Assembly: GCA_038116945.1 (NCBI GenBank)
Contig: JAYOEY010000004.1
Coordinates: 62,001 to 126,000, forward strand
Direction: 5' to 3'
DNA: 64,000 bases
From: JAYOEY01 sp038116945
GTDB taxonomy: Bacteria > Pseudomonadota > Alphaproteobacteria > MPNO01 > UBA2964
The position numbers and the translations under genes were made by a program. Shown one piece after another: positions 51,383 through 59,722 of this stretch. The stretch's first letter is position 1. Each line of letters starts with the position of its first letter. A model generated the notes under the pieces. That model was not told the DNA's origin. It made no database searches and saw only the letters and a list, made by a program, of their open reading frames with translations.

Positions 51383-53179
51383 ATGTGCGGCATTGCCGGA
51401 CTATTTGCCTATCGCGACGATGCGCCTCCGGTTGACCGTAGGCGGCTTGCGCGCATGCACGACGTGCTGGCCCCGCGCGGCCCGGACGGCGAAGGGCTGT
51501 GGTTCTCGGATGACGAACGCCTGGCGTTCGCCCATCGACGCCTCGCGATCATCGATCTCGGCGAATCGGGGGCGCAGCCGATGGCGACCGCCGACGGCCG
51601 CTACACCATCGTTTTCAATGGCGAGATATACAATTACCGGGAACTGCGCGACGCGCTGATCGCCGACGGAGCGATCTTCGCATCAGATTCCGATACCGAA
51701 GTCCTGCTGCATCTGTACCGGAGGAAGGGCAAGGAGATGGTCCGCGATCTGCGCGGCATGTTCGCCTTCGCCCTCTGGGACAGTGAAGAGCAGGGACTGT
51801 TCCTGACGCGCGACCCGTACGGGATCAAGCCGCTTTATTTCGCCGACGACGGGAAAACCGTCGCAGTCGCGTCGCAGGTGCGGGCGCTGCTCGCGGGCGG
51901 CGGCATCGACACGGACCCGAACCCGGCCGGTCACGCCGGATTCTTCCTTTTCGGCAGCGTGCCGGAACCGCATACGCTTTATCGCGGCATTCAGGCTCTG
52001 CCGGCCGGCAGCACCATGTGGATCGACCGGTCGGGAGCCGGGCAGGCCTGGCAGTGGTTCGATATTTCCCGCGAACTGGCCGGCGCTGCTTCGGCTCCCC
52101 TGGATCGCGGCGCGCTGAACGAAGCGTTGCGCGATTCGGTCCGCCACCATCTGATCGCCGACGTTCCGGTCGGCCTGTTTCTGTCCTCCGGTCTCGATTC
52201 GTCGACGCTGGTCGCGCTTGCGTCCGAGCAGGCGACCGCATCGCTTCGCACGGTGACGCTTGGCTTCGACGCCTATCGCGGCGCGCCCGACGACGAGGTC
52301 CCGCTCGCCGAGAAGATCGCGGCAGCGTACGGGACCGAACACCAGACGCGCTGGATGGATGCATCTGCCTTCCGCGAAGGGGCCGGCGCGCTGTTTGCCG
52401 CGATGGATCAGCCGAGCATCGACGGCGTGAACGCCTATTTCGTCAGCAAGGCGACACGCGAGGCGGGGCTCAAGGTCGCCATTTCCGGGCTGGGCGGCGA
52501 CGAGCTGTTCGGCGGATACGAGGATTTCACGCAGATCCCGAAACTGGTCGGGACGCTTTCGCCGTTCCGGTACGCGCCGTGGCTGGGACGTGCGTTTCGC
52601 ACGATCGCCGCGCCGGTCGCGGGCAGCATCGCGTCGCCCAAATTCGCCGGGCTGATCGAGTACGGCACGGGGTACGGCGACGCCTTCCTGCTGCGCCGGG
52701 CGCTGTTCATGCCGTGGGAACTGCCGCGCCTGATGGATCCCGCGATGGCGCGCGACGGGCTTGAATTGCTGGATGTCAGAACCCGGCTGGCGCAGACCGC
52801 CGGTGTGCCGCGAACGCCGCACGCCAAGCTGACGGCGCTGGAATCGGCCTGGTACATGCGGAACCAGCTTCTGCGGGACGCCGACTGGGCGGGAATGGCG
52901 CATTCGCTGGAAATCCGCGTGCCCCTGGTCGATGTCGCGTTGCTGCGCGCCGTGGCGCCGATGATCCAGGGGCCGAATCCGCCCGCCAAGGGGGACATGG
53001 CGGCGAGCCCGTCGCGTCCCTTGCCGGATGCGGTTCTCAAGCGGCCCAAGACGGGATTTTCAGTGCCGGTGCGCGAATGGCTGGGAACGGAATCCGGACA
53101 GCCGGCGGAACGCGGGCTGCGCGGCTGGGCGCGGCTGGTTCACGGCCGGCTCTGGGCGGGCGCGGACATTACCGCCTGA
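51383..53179 (+). CDS. Second asparagine-synthase-type amidotransferase
   Basis: A 598-residue two-domain amidotransferase starting at MCGIAGLFAYRDD (Cys2 nucleophile). The glutaminase domain contains IVFNGEIYNYRELRDALI and FALWDSEEQGLFLTRDPYGI. The synthetase domain has the variant ATP-loop LFLSSGLDSSTLVALA (SSGLDSS instead of SGGxDSS) and later ISGLGGDELFGGYEDF. It is divergent from the homologous gene at 49317 across a 158-base shared promoter region. Divergence of the synthetase loops suggests different acceptors. Both are likely glycan-modifying amidotransferases rather than the housekeeping asparagine synthetase. Confidence 0.93.
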   Translation: MCGIAGLFAYRDDAPPVDRRRLARMHDVLAPRGPDGEGLWFSDDERLAFAHRRLAIIDLGESGAQPMATADGRYTIVFNGEIYNYRELRDALIADGAIFASDSDTEVLLHLYRRKGKEMVRDLRGMFAFALWDSEEQGLFLTRDPYGIKPLYFADDGKTVAVASQVRALLAGGGIDTDPNPAGHAGFFLFGSVPEPHTLYRGIQALPAGSTMWIDRSGAGQAWQWFDISRELAGAASAPLDRGALNEALRDSVRHHLIADVPVGLFLSSGLDSSTLVALASEQATASLRTVTLGFDAYRGAPDDEVPLAEKIAAAYGTEHQTRWMDASAFREGAGALFAAMDQPSIDGVNAYFVSKATREAGLKVAISGLGGDELFGGYEDFTQIPKLVGTLSPFRYAPWLGRAFRTIAAPVAGSIASPKFAGLIEYGTGYGDAFLLRRALFMPWELPRLMDPAMARDGLELLDVRTRLAQTAGVPRTPHAKLTALESAWYMRNQLLRDADWAGMAHSLEIRVPLVDVALLRAVAPMIQGPNPPAKGDMAASPSRPLPDAVLKRPKTGFSVPVREWLGTESGQPAERGLRGWARLVHGRLWAGADITA

Positions 53180-53191
53180 AACGTAAACGGC

Positions 53192-54148
53192 TCAGGCTTC
53201 AGCCTTGGAAAGCAACCCGTCGAAATAGGCGATGGTCCGCTCGAGGCCCTCGTCGAGCTGAATCTTCGGTTCCCAGTTCAACGCGTTCTTCGCCAGCGTG
53301 ATATCGGGCCGGCGCTGCACCGGATCGTCGGCCGGCAACGGCTTGCGAACCAGTTCCGATTTCGACCCCGTCGCGGCGATCACCTTTTCCGCCAGTTCAA
53401 GGATCGTAAATTCCCCCGGGTTGCCGAGATTGATCGGGCCGGTCACGTCGTCATCGGTCGCCATCAGCCGCAGGAAGCCCTCGACCAGATCGTCGACGAA
53501 GCAGAAGGATCGCGTCTGCGACCCGTCGCCATAGATCGTGACCGGATCGCCGCGCAGGGCCTGTACGATGAAATTGGACACCACCCGTCCGTCATTGGGG
53601 TGCATCCGCGGTCCATAGGTATTGAATATCCTTGCAACCTTGATGCGCAGGTCGTGCTGCCGGCGATAGTCGAAAAACAGCGTTTCGGCGCAGCGCTTGC
53701 CTTCGTCGTAGCACGACCGGAGTCCGATGGGGTTGGTGTGCCCCCAGTATGTTTCGACCTGCGGATGGACCTGCGGATCGCCGTAGACCTCGCTCGTCGA
53801 GGCCTGAAAGATCTTGGCCCGGACGCGCTTCGCGAGGCCCAGCATGTTGATCGCGCCGTGCACGCTCGTCTTGGTCGTCTGCACCGGGTCGAACTGGTAA
53901 TGCACCGGCGATGCCGGGCAGGCGAGATTGTAGATCTCATCGACTTCGACATAGAGCGGAAACGTCACATCGTGCCGCATCAGCTCGAAATGCGGGTTTT
54001 CGATCAGATGCGCGACATTGTCCTTGGTGCCCGTGAAGTAGTTATCCACGCACAGCACATCGCAATTCTGCGCCAGCAGCCGCTCGCACAGATGAGAACC
54101 GATAAAACCGGCACCGCCGGTGACCAGGACGCGTTTTTCAGCAACCAT
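53192..54148 (-). CDS. UDP-glucuronate decarboxylase (UDP-xylose synthase), SDR family
   Basis: A 318-residue extended SDR that decarboxylates UDP-glucuronate to UDP-xylose (or its 4-keto intermediate). The NAD site is TGGAGFIGSHLCERLL (10-25), the catalytic YxxxK is Tyr147-Lys151 in SCYDEGKRCAE, and the UXS-typical NLACPASPVHYQFDPVQTTK, FQASTSEVYGDP and RIFNTYGPRMHPNDGRVVSNF are present. It belongs to the glycan block by position and provides a pentose donor; it converges with the amidotransferase at 51383 with a 12-base gap. Confidence 0.94.
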   Translation of the reverse strand: MVAEKRVLVTGGAGFIGSHLCERLLAQNCDVLCVDNYFTGTKDNVAHLIENPHFELMRHDVTFPLYVEVDEIYNLACPASPVHYQFDPVQTTKTSVHGAINMLGLAKRVRAKIFQASTSEVYGDPQVHPQVETYWGHTNPIGLRSCYDEGKRCAETLFFDYRRQHDLRIKVARIFNTYGPRMHPNDGRVVSNFIVQALRGDPVTIYGDGSQTRSFCFVDDLVEGFLRLMATDDDVTGPINLGNPGEFTILELAEKVIAATGSKSELVRKPLPADDPVQRRPDITLAKNALNWEPKIQLDEGLERTIAYFDGLLSKAEA

Positions 54149-54222
54149 TCATACAACTCCGTCGAAGGCGCACGGACGCTACCACTTAACGGCAATGGCG
54201 TTAAGGGCGGGCGAAATCTCTT

Positions 54223-54981
54223 TCAGGTCTGCAATAACCGCTTTTCTTCGCCGTCGAGGACGAGACAGGTCAGCACGCCGCTGAAATAGGCGCCGGTATC
54301 GATGCCTATCCTGTTTGCGCGAAAGTCTGGCTGTTCGTAGATCGTATGGCCGTGAACGATGCAGTGGCCGTGATCGTGCTCGGACCGGAGAAATTCGTCC
54401 CTGATCCAGAGAAGATCCCGGCTGGTCTGTTTTTCAAGGGATTTTCTGGGGGCGATGCCCGCGTGGACGAATGCATAACCGCCTTCGACGTGACAGAGCC
54501 TCAGCGTACGCATGAAATGTTCGTGGCGCGGCGGGAGCTTTTCCCGCAATGACCGTTGCATGCCTTTTATGCGTTCATCCGCCGTGGCCTCGCCGCTTGC
54601 GCCGCTGCCGTAGCTCAGGAGCGTCGTGTCGCCGCCGTTGGTGACCCACATTGAGCCGATCGACGCGTCGTCGAGAAAGGTGAGGAGCATCTCTTCATGG
54701 TTGCCCATCAGGCAGACCTGCTCGCAGCCCGTGACCGGATCGCCGGCGAGGCACTCGATGACGCCGGCCGAATCGGCGCCCCGGTCGATGTAATCGCCCA
54801 GATAGACCACGACACACCTCTTGCCGGCAGCGGTTGCCGCGTCCTCGGCGATCCGTTGCCGCATGTCGGTCAGCAGATCGAGACGGCCGTGGATATCGCC
54901 CACCGCGTAAACCCGCGTATCGTCCGGCGTCCGTGGGGGGCCGGCCGACAGTTTTCGGCGTGCGAACAGGGTCTTCAACAT
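54223..54981 (-). CDS. Metallophosphoesterase (PPP-type serine/threonine phosphatase family)
   Basis: A 252-residue calcineurin-like phosphoesterase. The bimetal motifs are in order: GDIHGR (28-33), GDYIDRG (62-68), GNHE (93-96), then HAGI (FVHAGIAPRK), and VHGHT (CIVHGHTIYE). This is the PPP phosphatase / diadenosine-tetraphosphatase-like layout. The enzyme is soluble. Substrates of bacterial homologues are phosphoproteins or signalling nucleotides; no specific assignment is possible. It is 74 bases upstream of the UXS gene on the same strand and may be transcribed with it. Confidence 0.93.
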   Translation of the reverse strand: MLKTLFARRKLSAGPPRTPDDTRVYAVGDIHGRLDLLTDMRQRIAEDAATAAGKRCVVVYLGDYIDRGADSAGVIECLAGDPVTGCEQVCLMGNHEEMLLTFLDDASIGSMWVTNGGDTTLLSYGSGASGEATADERIKGMQRSLREKLPPRHEHFMRTLRLCHVEGGYAFVHAGIAPRKSLEKQTSRDLLWIRDEFLRSEHDHGHCIVHGHTIYEQPDFRANRIGIDTGAYFSGVLTCLVLDGEEKRLLQT

Positions 54982-55034
54982 GCGCGTACTATGACGCCTT
55001 GCTTCGGATTATGCCAGCCGCGCCGCGGTTGCTT

Positions 55035-57173
55035 TCAATGGAGATGCTGGCCGGCGGCCGCGGCCAGGGTAAGTTCGTGGACGGCCAGCCCCTTGTTGTC
55101 GACAAGGTTCATGAGGGCCGACACTACGGGGTGTCCGTAGCGGCCCTCCCGTTCGGCGAGCAACCGGCCGGCCGCAGCGGCAGGATCGATGCCGGTGCGC
55201 CACGCGCGGTCGCTGGTCAGCGCGATAAAGCTGTTGGCGACGGTCACGATCTCGGCGGCGGCGACGGCCCTTTCGTCGGCATCGGACGGCGACGTATCCC
55301 CCTGCTGCATGCGATGAACCTGCTGCAACGTCTCGACCACGGGACCGTCGAATTCCACCGCGGAGAGCATGTCGGCGCTCTGGGCGATGCTGCCCCGCAC
55401 CAGCCGCACCTGATCCTCGTCCAGCGTCCCGTCGCTGGTCAGCACTTCCTCCGGCACCATTATCTTGCCGATATTGAGGAGCTTGCCGGCGGTGGATGCG
55501 GTTTCGACCAGTTCGTCGTCATGGCCCATCTCGCGTGCGATGGCCGCCGCGGTTTCCGATACGCGCACCGAATGGTGGGCCGCAAAAGGATCCCGACGGT
55601 CGAGAATCGATACCAGGGTACCGATCAGGCTGTCGAGCGTGCGGGCGCGTCGCTCGCGCTCCGCGATCGCGGACGTTATATCTTCCTCGATCACCATCAC
55701 GCCGGCACCGCCCTCGAGGGTTTCGGGCACCGGGACATGTTCGGCCTGGACGACGCGCAGATCGCCATTGGCGCCGGATCGGTGGATCGCGCGTCGGGGA
55801 ACGCCGAGCTCCATCGTCTCGCAATTGAGCGCTTCGTAGCGTTTTGCGACCGCGGGGCCGAGTACGCTCGCCATGGTCTTGCCGAGCACGTCTTCCTGGG
55901 CGATTCCAGCCGTACCGGCGGCAACGCGATTGGCGAACCGATACCGGTTATCGCCATCGACGATAAACATCGGCGTCGGCTGGGTATCCGTCACCAGCTT
56001 GAGAAAGCGACTTTGCGCCTCGAATTTCCGCGCCAGCTCCGCCTGTTCATCGGCGACCCGCGCGGCCCGAACGGACGTGCCGTGACGCCACACAGCGACC
56101 ACTCCGCCGCCGATGGCGAGCACCAGCAGGCCGAGAATAAGGGCGAGACGTGCCGTCGACCGTTCCACCGGGCCCAGCGCTTCGTCCCGCGCGACCTTGT
56201 GCAGCAGCGTCCACGGCGCTCCGGCGATTCGCCTGCCGGTTACCAGGACTTCCCGATTCCCGTAATCGCGGGCGAATCCGAAACCGCCCGGCTTTTCGAT
56301 CGCGAACCGGGACGCCAGATCCGGCGTATCGGCGGCAAAGCGACGGGACAGCGGCGCATCGTCGCGTTCGGCCGGCGACAGGTACTCGATCACGTCACCG
56401 GATTTCCGGGCCAGCAGTATTTCCGCTGTCGGCCAGACGGCGCCGGGCTGGCGCAGCAGCGGAAACAGTTCGGCAGCGACCTGTTTCACGCCGAGCACCC
56501 AGGCGCGCTGTTCGTCGCGTGCGACGCCCCCCTGCACCGCATAAAGCGGAACCGCGAAGGCGATCGCGGCGGCGCCTGTGTGATCGAGATAGATGTCGCG
56601 GATCGCCGGTCGGCCGCGTTCGGCGCTCGCCAGGAACCCGGCAAGCGCTCCGTCCAGTGGCGGGCTTTCCGGACTCGCCGCCACCACCCGGCCGTCCAGG
56701 GTCACGAGAGAAATTCCGGCGACGCCGATGCGCTGCACGTTGGCTTCGATCGCCGGGCCGTCGGAGGGCGCCCGAAAGCCGGCGCGGTGCGCGACCAGCG
56801 CGAGCAGGTTCGAAAGGTAGCCGCCGCGCGCTTCGTCTTCGGCGCGCTGCTCGGCGGTACGGGCGGCCGTGGGCGCCGTCATCTCGGTCAGGTAGATCTG
56901 CAGCGAAGCGTTTTCGGCGAGACCGGTGAGTTCCTCGCTTTGCCGTTTCAGCCAGGCATCGACTGCCGCGGCCCTGGTGTCCGCGACAATGCCGAGACGC
57001 GTCTGCCAGAGCTGCAATTCGCGCGCCCGCTCATTGGCGGAGTAAAGATGGATTGCGGTTCCACCGGCTGCGAGAAGAACGGCGAGGAACAGCAGGATCA
57101 GGACCAGCCCTCGCCGTTCCGCCTGGCCGGACGTGATTTTGGCGGACGTAAATCCGGAAACGGTATCGCTCAT
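55035..57173 (-). CDS. Membrane sensor with extracytoplasmic Cache-like domain, PAS and degenerate HD-GYP-like domain
   Basis: A 712-residue protein. A transmembrane helix at 22-43, an extracytoplasmic region about 50-335 of double-Cache type, and a second helix at 341-362 are followed by a PAS domain (about 388-500, TDTQPTPMFIVDGDNRYRFANR) and a C-terminal domain (about 515-690) that follows the HD-GYP outline: SLIGTLVSILDRRDPFAAHHS, LLNIGKIMVPEEVL, ALTSDRAWRT. Yet the metal-binding HD pair is replaced (LHDIGK is LLNIGK at 565-570), and the HHER/GYP segment is reduced to QVHRMQQGDTSP (618-629). It probably does not hydrolyse c-di-GMP but may still bind a nucleotide or partner. It is divergent from the LapG-like gene across 187 bases. 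Confidence 0.85.
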   Translation of the reverse strand: MSDTVSGFTSAKITSGQAERRGLVLILLFLAVLLAAGGTAIHLYSANERARELQLWQTRLGIVADTRAAAVDAWLKRQSEELTGLAENASLQIYLTEMTAPTAARTAEQRAEDEARGGYLSNLLALVAHRAGFRAPSDGPAIEANVQRIGVAGISLVTLDGRVVAASPESPPLDGALAGFLASAERGRPAIRDIYLDHTGAAAIAFAVPLYAVQGGVARDEQRAWVLGVKQVAAELFPLLRQPGAVWPTAEILLARKSGDVIEYLSPAERDDAPLSRRFAADTPDLASRFAIEKPGGFGFARDYGNREVLVTGRRIAGAPWTLLHKVARDEALGPVERSTARLALILGLLVLAIGGGVVAVWRHGTSVRAARVADEQAELARKFEAQSRFLKLVTDTQPTPMFIVDGDNRYRFANRVAAGTAGIAQEDVLGKTMASVLGPAVAKRYEALNCETMELGVPRRAIHRSGANGDLRVVQAEHVPVPETLEGGAGVMVIEEDITSAIAERERRARTLDSLIGTLVSILDRRDPFAAHHSVRVSETAAAIAREMGHDDELVETASTAGKLLNIGKIMVPEEVLTSDGTLDEDQVRLVRGSIAQSADMLSAVEFDGPVVETLQQVHRMQQGDTSPSDADERAVAAAEIVTVANSFIALTSDRAWRTGIDPAAAAGRLLAEREGRYGHPVVSALMNLVDNKGLAVHELTLAAAAGQHLH

Positions 57174-57360
57174 TCGCGCGCTTCCCCCAATGGATACGAT
57201 TTTCCCGGCGGCGCCCGAAACGAACCCCGCCTGGGGAAACGGATATCAGGTTGGAGTTAGAGGTCTGTTAACGCCCGGCGCGGTAAGGTCCTGCCGATAA
57301 CCGGTGCGGGGGGACAAGGGCGCCGCGGATCTGTACGCGAGTTGAGCAGGATACGGACCG

Positions 57361-58032
57361 ATGCGGATTCTCTTCCGGGCCATGCTGTGCGTGGCCGCAC
57401 TCCTTCCCGCCATCGCCGGCGGCGCCGCAGGGGCCTTGGCGGCGGAAACGCCCGATCATCGGGGCGGCCACGTCCCGATCTGGAATTCCAGCGAGAAACC
57501 GTCTCCGAGGATCGCGCTGTTTCCCAAATGGAACGGCGTTCTCCATCGTTATTTCGACGAGAGGCAGCTCGAAAACGGTTCCTGCGAATCGACGCTCTTC
57601 AACCGCTGCCACCTGAGGGAATGGTCCGAGTTCCTCGACAGCATCCGCGGACAGAGCCGGGTCGACCAGGTTCACGCCGTCAACAAGTTCATGAACCGCG
57701 TCCGCTATATCGTCGATCCCCGAAATTACGGGGTAAAGGATTACTGGGCGACGCCGAAGGAGTTCCTGTCGAGGAACGGCGACTGCGAGGATTATGCGAT
57801 CGCCAAGTATCTTTCCCTGCGGGCGCTCGGGTTTCCGCCGTCCCAGCTCCGCGTGGTCGTCCTGCAGGACCTGAACCTGAAGCTGGCCCATGCCATACTG
57901 GTCGTTTCGCTGAACGATCGCGCTCTCGTCCTCGACAACCAGATACGGACCGTCGTCAACGCCCGGTCGATTCATCATTACAAGCCGATCTATTCGATCA
58001 ACGAACATTTCTGGTGGCTGCACAGATCCTGA
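57361..58032 (+). CDS. Transglutaminase-like cysteine peptidase (BTLCP, LapG-like), exported
   Basis: A 223-residue periplasmic protease of the bacterial transglutaminase-like family. The Cys-His-Asp triad is Cys142 (NGDCEDYAIAKY), His177 (LAHAILVV) and Asp192 (LVLDNQ). The N-terminus MRILFRAMLCVAALLPAIAG with the following AGALAAE is a Sec signal peptide. Family blocks are FPKWNGVLHRY and IVDPRNYGVKDYWATPKEFL. LapG cleaves giant adhesins and is controlled by the c-di-GMP receptor LapD; no LapD or adhesin is visible here, but a dead-looking HD-GYP sensor is divergent. Its start is the ATG at 57361. Confidence 0.92.
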   Translation: MRILFRAMLCVAALLPAIAGGAAGALAAETPDHRGGHVPIWNSSEKPSPRIALFPKWNGVLHRYFDERQLENGSCESTLFNRCHLREWSEFLDSIRGQSRVDQVHAVNKFMNRVRYIVDPRNYGVKDYWATPKEFLSRNGDCEDYAIAKYLSLRALGFPPSQLRVVVLQDLNLKLAHAILVVSLNDRALVLDNQIRTVVNARSIHHYKPIYSINEHFWWLHRS

Positions 58033-58034
58033 AG

Positions 58035-58053
58035 CGGCGCGCGGCCCGCGCCG
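58035..58053 (+). other. GC-rich hairpin downstream of the LapG-like gene
   Basis: CGGCGCG (58035-58041) and CGCGCCG (58047-58053) pair around a 5-base loop three bases after the stop codon. No T-run follows, so it is a weak terminator candidate or an mRNA-end structure. Confidence 0.35.
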
Positions 58054-58115
58054 AATCGGGCGGGAAAACATGAATTCGCTGGCCTTCCCTGCGGGGTCCG
58101 GCCTATAGAAACGGC

Positions 58116-58880
58116 ATGTCCAGCGCCGCCATCCGGGTCCGCAGCCTGACCAAACGTTTCGACGATGTCGTCGCGGTCGACGATGTGTCTTTCGAGGTCG
58201 GCAAAGGCGGCATTACGGCCCTACTCGGCGGCAACGGCGCGGGCAAGACGACCACAATTGCAATGCTGCTCGGGCTGCTGCTGCCGAGCGGCGGCGAAAT
58301 CGAAATCCTTGGCGTGGACATGATCCGGTCCCGTCACCGGGTTCTGTCTCGCATGAATTTCGGCTCCCCCTATGTCGATCTGCCGAAACGGCTGACCGTC
58401 CGCGAAAACCTGACGGTCTTTGCGGGACTCTACGGTTTGCGCACGCCCCGACAGCGGATCGGCGAACTGATCGAAGAGCTGGCGCTGGGGGCGTTCATTG
58501 ACCGGCCGACGGGGCAGCTTTCATCGGGGCAGCGCACCCGCGTATCGCTGGCCAAGGCGCTCATCAACGCGCCGGACGTCCTGTTGCTGGACGAGCCGAC
58601 CGCGTCGCTGGACCCCGATACGGCGGACTGGGTGCGCGGCTATCTCGAACGCTATACGAAAGACTGCGGCGCCACGATTTTGCTCGCATCGCACAACATG
58701 TCAGAGGTCGAACGTCTGTGCGCCGAGGTTCTGGTGATGAAGTCCGGCCGCCTCGTCGACCGGGGCGCGCCCAACGAGCTGATCCGGAAGTACGGCAGGC
58801 GCGACCTCGAAGAGGTTTTCCTGCATATCGCCCGCAATGACGCTGCCGCGCCCGTTCTCGATTCGAGCGCCGCCGAATGA
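58116..58880 (+). CDS. ABC-2-type exporter ATP-binding protein
   Basis: A 254-residue ATPase. Walker A is GGNGAGKTTTIAMLLGLL (about 45-52), the signature LSSGQRTRVSLAKALI, Walker B VLLLDEPTASLDP and the switch His in LLASHNMSEVERLC. The long C-terminal tail (about 220-254) is rich in Ala/Asp. It is coupled by an ATGA overlap (58877-58880) to an ABC-2 permease. Exporters of this type move polysaccharides, drugs or lipids; the adjacent glycan block suggests, but does not prove, a glycan role. A separate short transcript is likely, since the preceding gene ends 83 bases upstream. Confidence 0.94.
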   Translation: MSSAAIRVRSLTKRFDDVVAVDDVSFEVGKGGITALLGGNGAGKTTTIAMLLGLLLPSGGEIEILGVDMIRSRHRVLSRMNFGSPYVDLPKRLTVRENLTVFAGLYGLRTPRQRIGELIEELALGAFIDRPTGQLSSGQRTRVSLAKALINAPDVLLLDEPTASLDPDTADWVRGYLERYTKDCGATILLASHNMSEVERLCAEVLVMKSGRLVDRGAPNELIRKYGRRDLEEVFLHIARNDAAAPVLDSSAAE

Positions 58881-59713
58881 CGAAGCGGAGCTGGAGCGTC
58901 GCGACTTTTCCGGACACCGCGCTGTCCTGCCGGCGGATTGGCGCCATGGGCCTGCGTTACCTGTACCTGCTGCGCAGTTCCTGGACCCGCCTGGTGGAAC
59001 TCGCCTACTGGCCCATCATGCAGATGATCATGTGGGGCTTCATGACCGAGTTCCTGCAAAAAAGCGATTCCGGGGTGCTACAGGCTGCGGGCGTCCTGAT
59101 CGCCGCCGTTCTGCTGTGGGACGTGATGTTCCGGAGCAATATCGGCGTCGCCGTTTCGTTTCTCGAAGAGATGTGGTCGCGCAACCTCGCGCAGCTTTTT
59201 GCGAGCCCGCTGCGTCCCTACGAATGGGCGCTGTCGCTGCTGTTCATCAGCCTGGTGCGAACGGTGGTCGGCGTGGTGCCGGCGGCGTTGCTGGCAATTC
59301 CGCTTTATCACTATTCGATATTCGATATGGGACTGCCGCTGGTCGCCTTTTTCGCCAGCCTGATGCTGTTCGGCGGCGCCATCGGGCTGATGGTATCCGG
59401 CGTCGTGCTGCGCTACGGAATGGGAGCGGAGAGTCTCGCCTGGGTGGGGATATTTCTCGTGGCGCCGATCACCGGCATTTACTATCCGGTCTCGGTTCTG
59501 CCGGACTGGCTACAGCCGATTTCCTGGGCGCTGCCCTCCACCCATGTTTTCGAGGGCATGCGCGAAGCGCTTGCGACCGGGCTGTTCCGCACCGACCTGT
59601 TCTTCGATGCGATGCTGTTGAACCTTGTCTATATGGCGGCAGGGCTTGCCGTCTTTCTGTATATTTTCCGTGTCGCCCGGGTGAAGGGCCTGCTGGTGCA
59701 GTCCGGAGAGTAG
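58877..59713 (+). CDS. ABC-2-type transporter permease
   Basis: A 278-residue integral membrane protein with six hydrophobic helices between about 40 and 270, after a short N-terminal cytoplasmic stretch. The NodJ/ABC-2 signatures are VELAYWPIMQMIMWGFMTEF near TM1, FLVAPITGIYYPVSVLPDWL and the following ALPSTHVFEGMREAL (the conserved PxxHxxE-like element). The ATG overlaps the TGA of the ATPase gene by four bases. Together they make one complete half-size exporter. It converges with the next minus-strand gene, a 9-base gap and no terminator visible. Confidence 0.93.
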   Translation: MTKRSWSVATFPDTALSCRRIGAMGLRYLYLLRSSWTRLVELAYWPIMQMIMWGFMTEFLQKSDSGVLQAAGVLIAAVLLWDVMFRSNIGVAVSFLEEMWSRNLAQLFASPLRPYEWALSLLFISLVRTVVGVVPAALLAIPLYHYSIFDMGLPLVAFFASLMLFGGAIGLMVSGVVLRYGMGAESLAWVGIFLVAPITGIYYPVSVLPDWLQPISWALPSTHVFEGMREALATGLFRTDLFFDAMLLNLVYMAAGLAVFLYIFRVARVKGLLVQSGE

Positions 59714-59722
59714 CGCCGGGCG

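Noticed and set aside
49764..51659. A 631-residue plus-strand open frame opposite the first amidotransferase
   Set aside because: Shadow of the amidotransferase; the true neighbouring start is at 51383 in another frame.
54834..57260. An 808-residue plus-strand open frame opposite the HD-GYP-like sensor
   Set aside because: It is a GC-rich antisense shadow: no family motif, Arg/Gly/Pro-rich composition, and it lies wholly over a well-supported gene.
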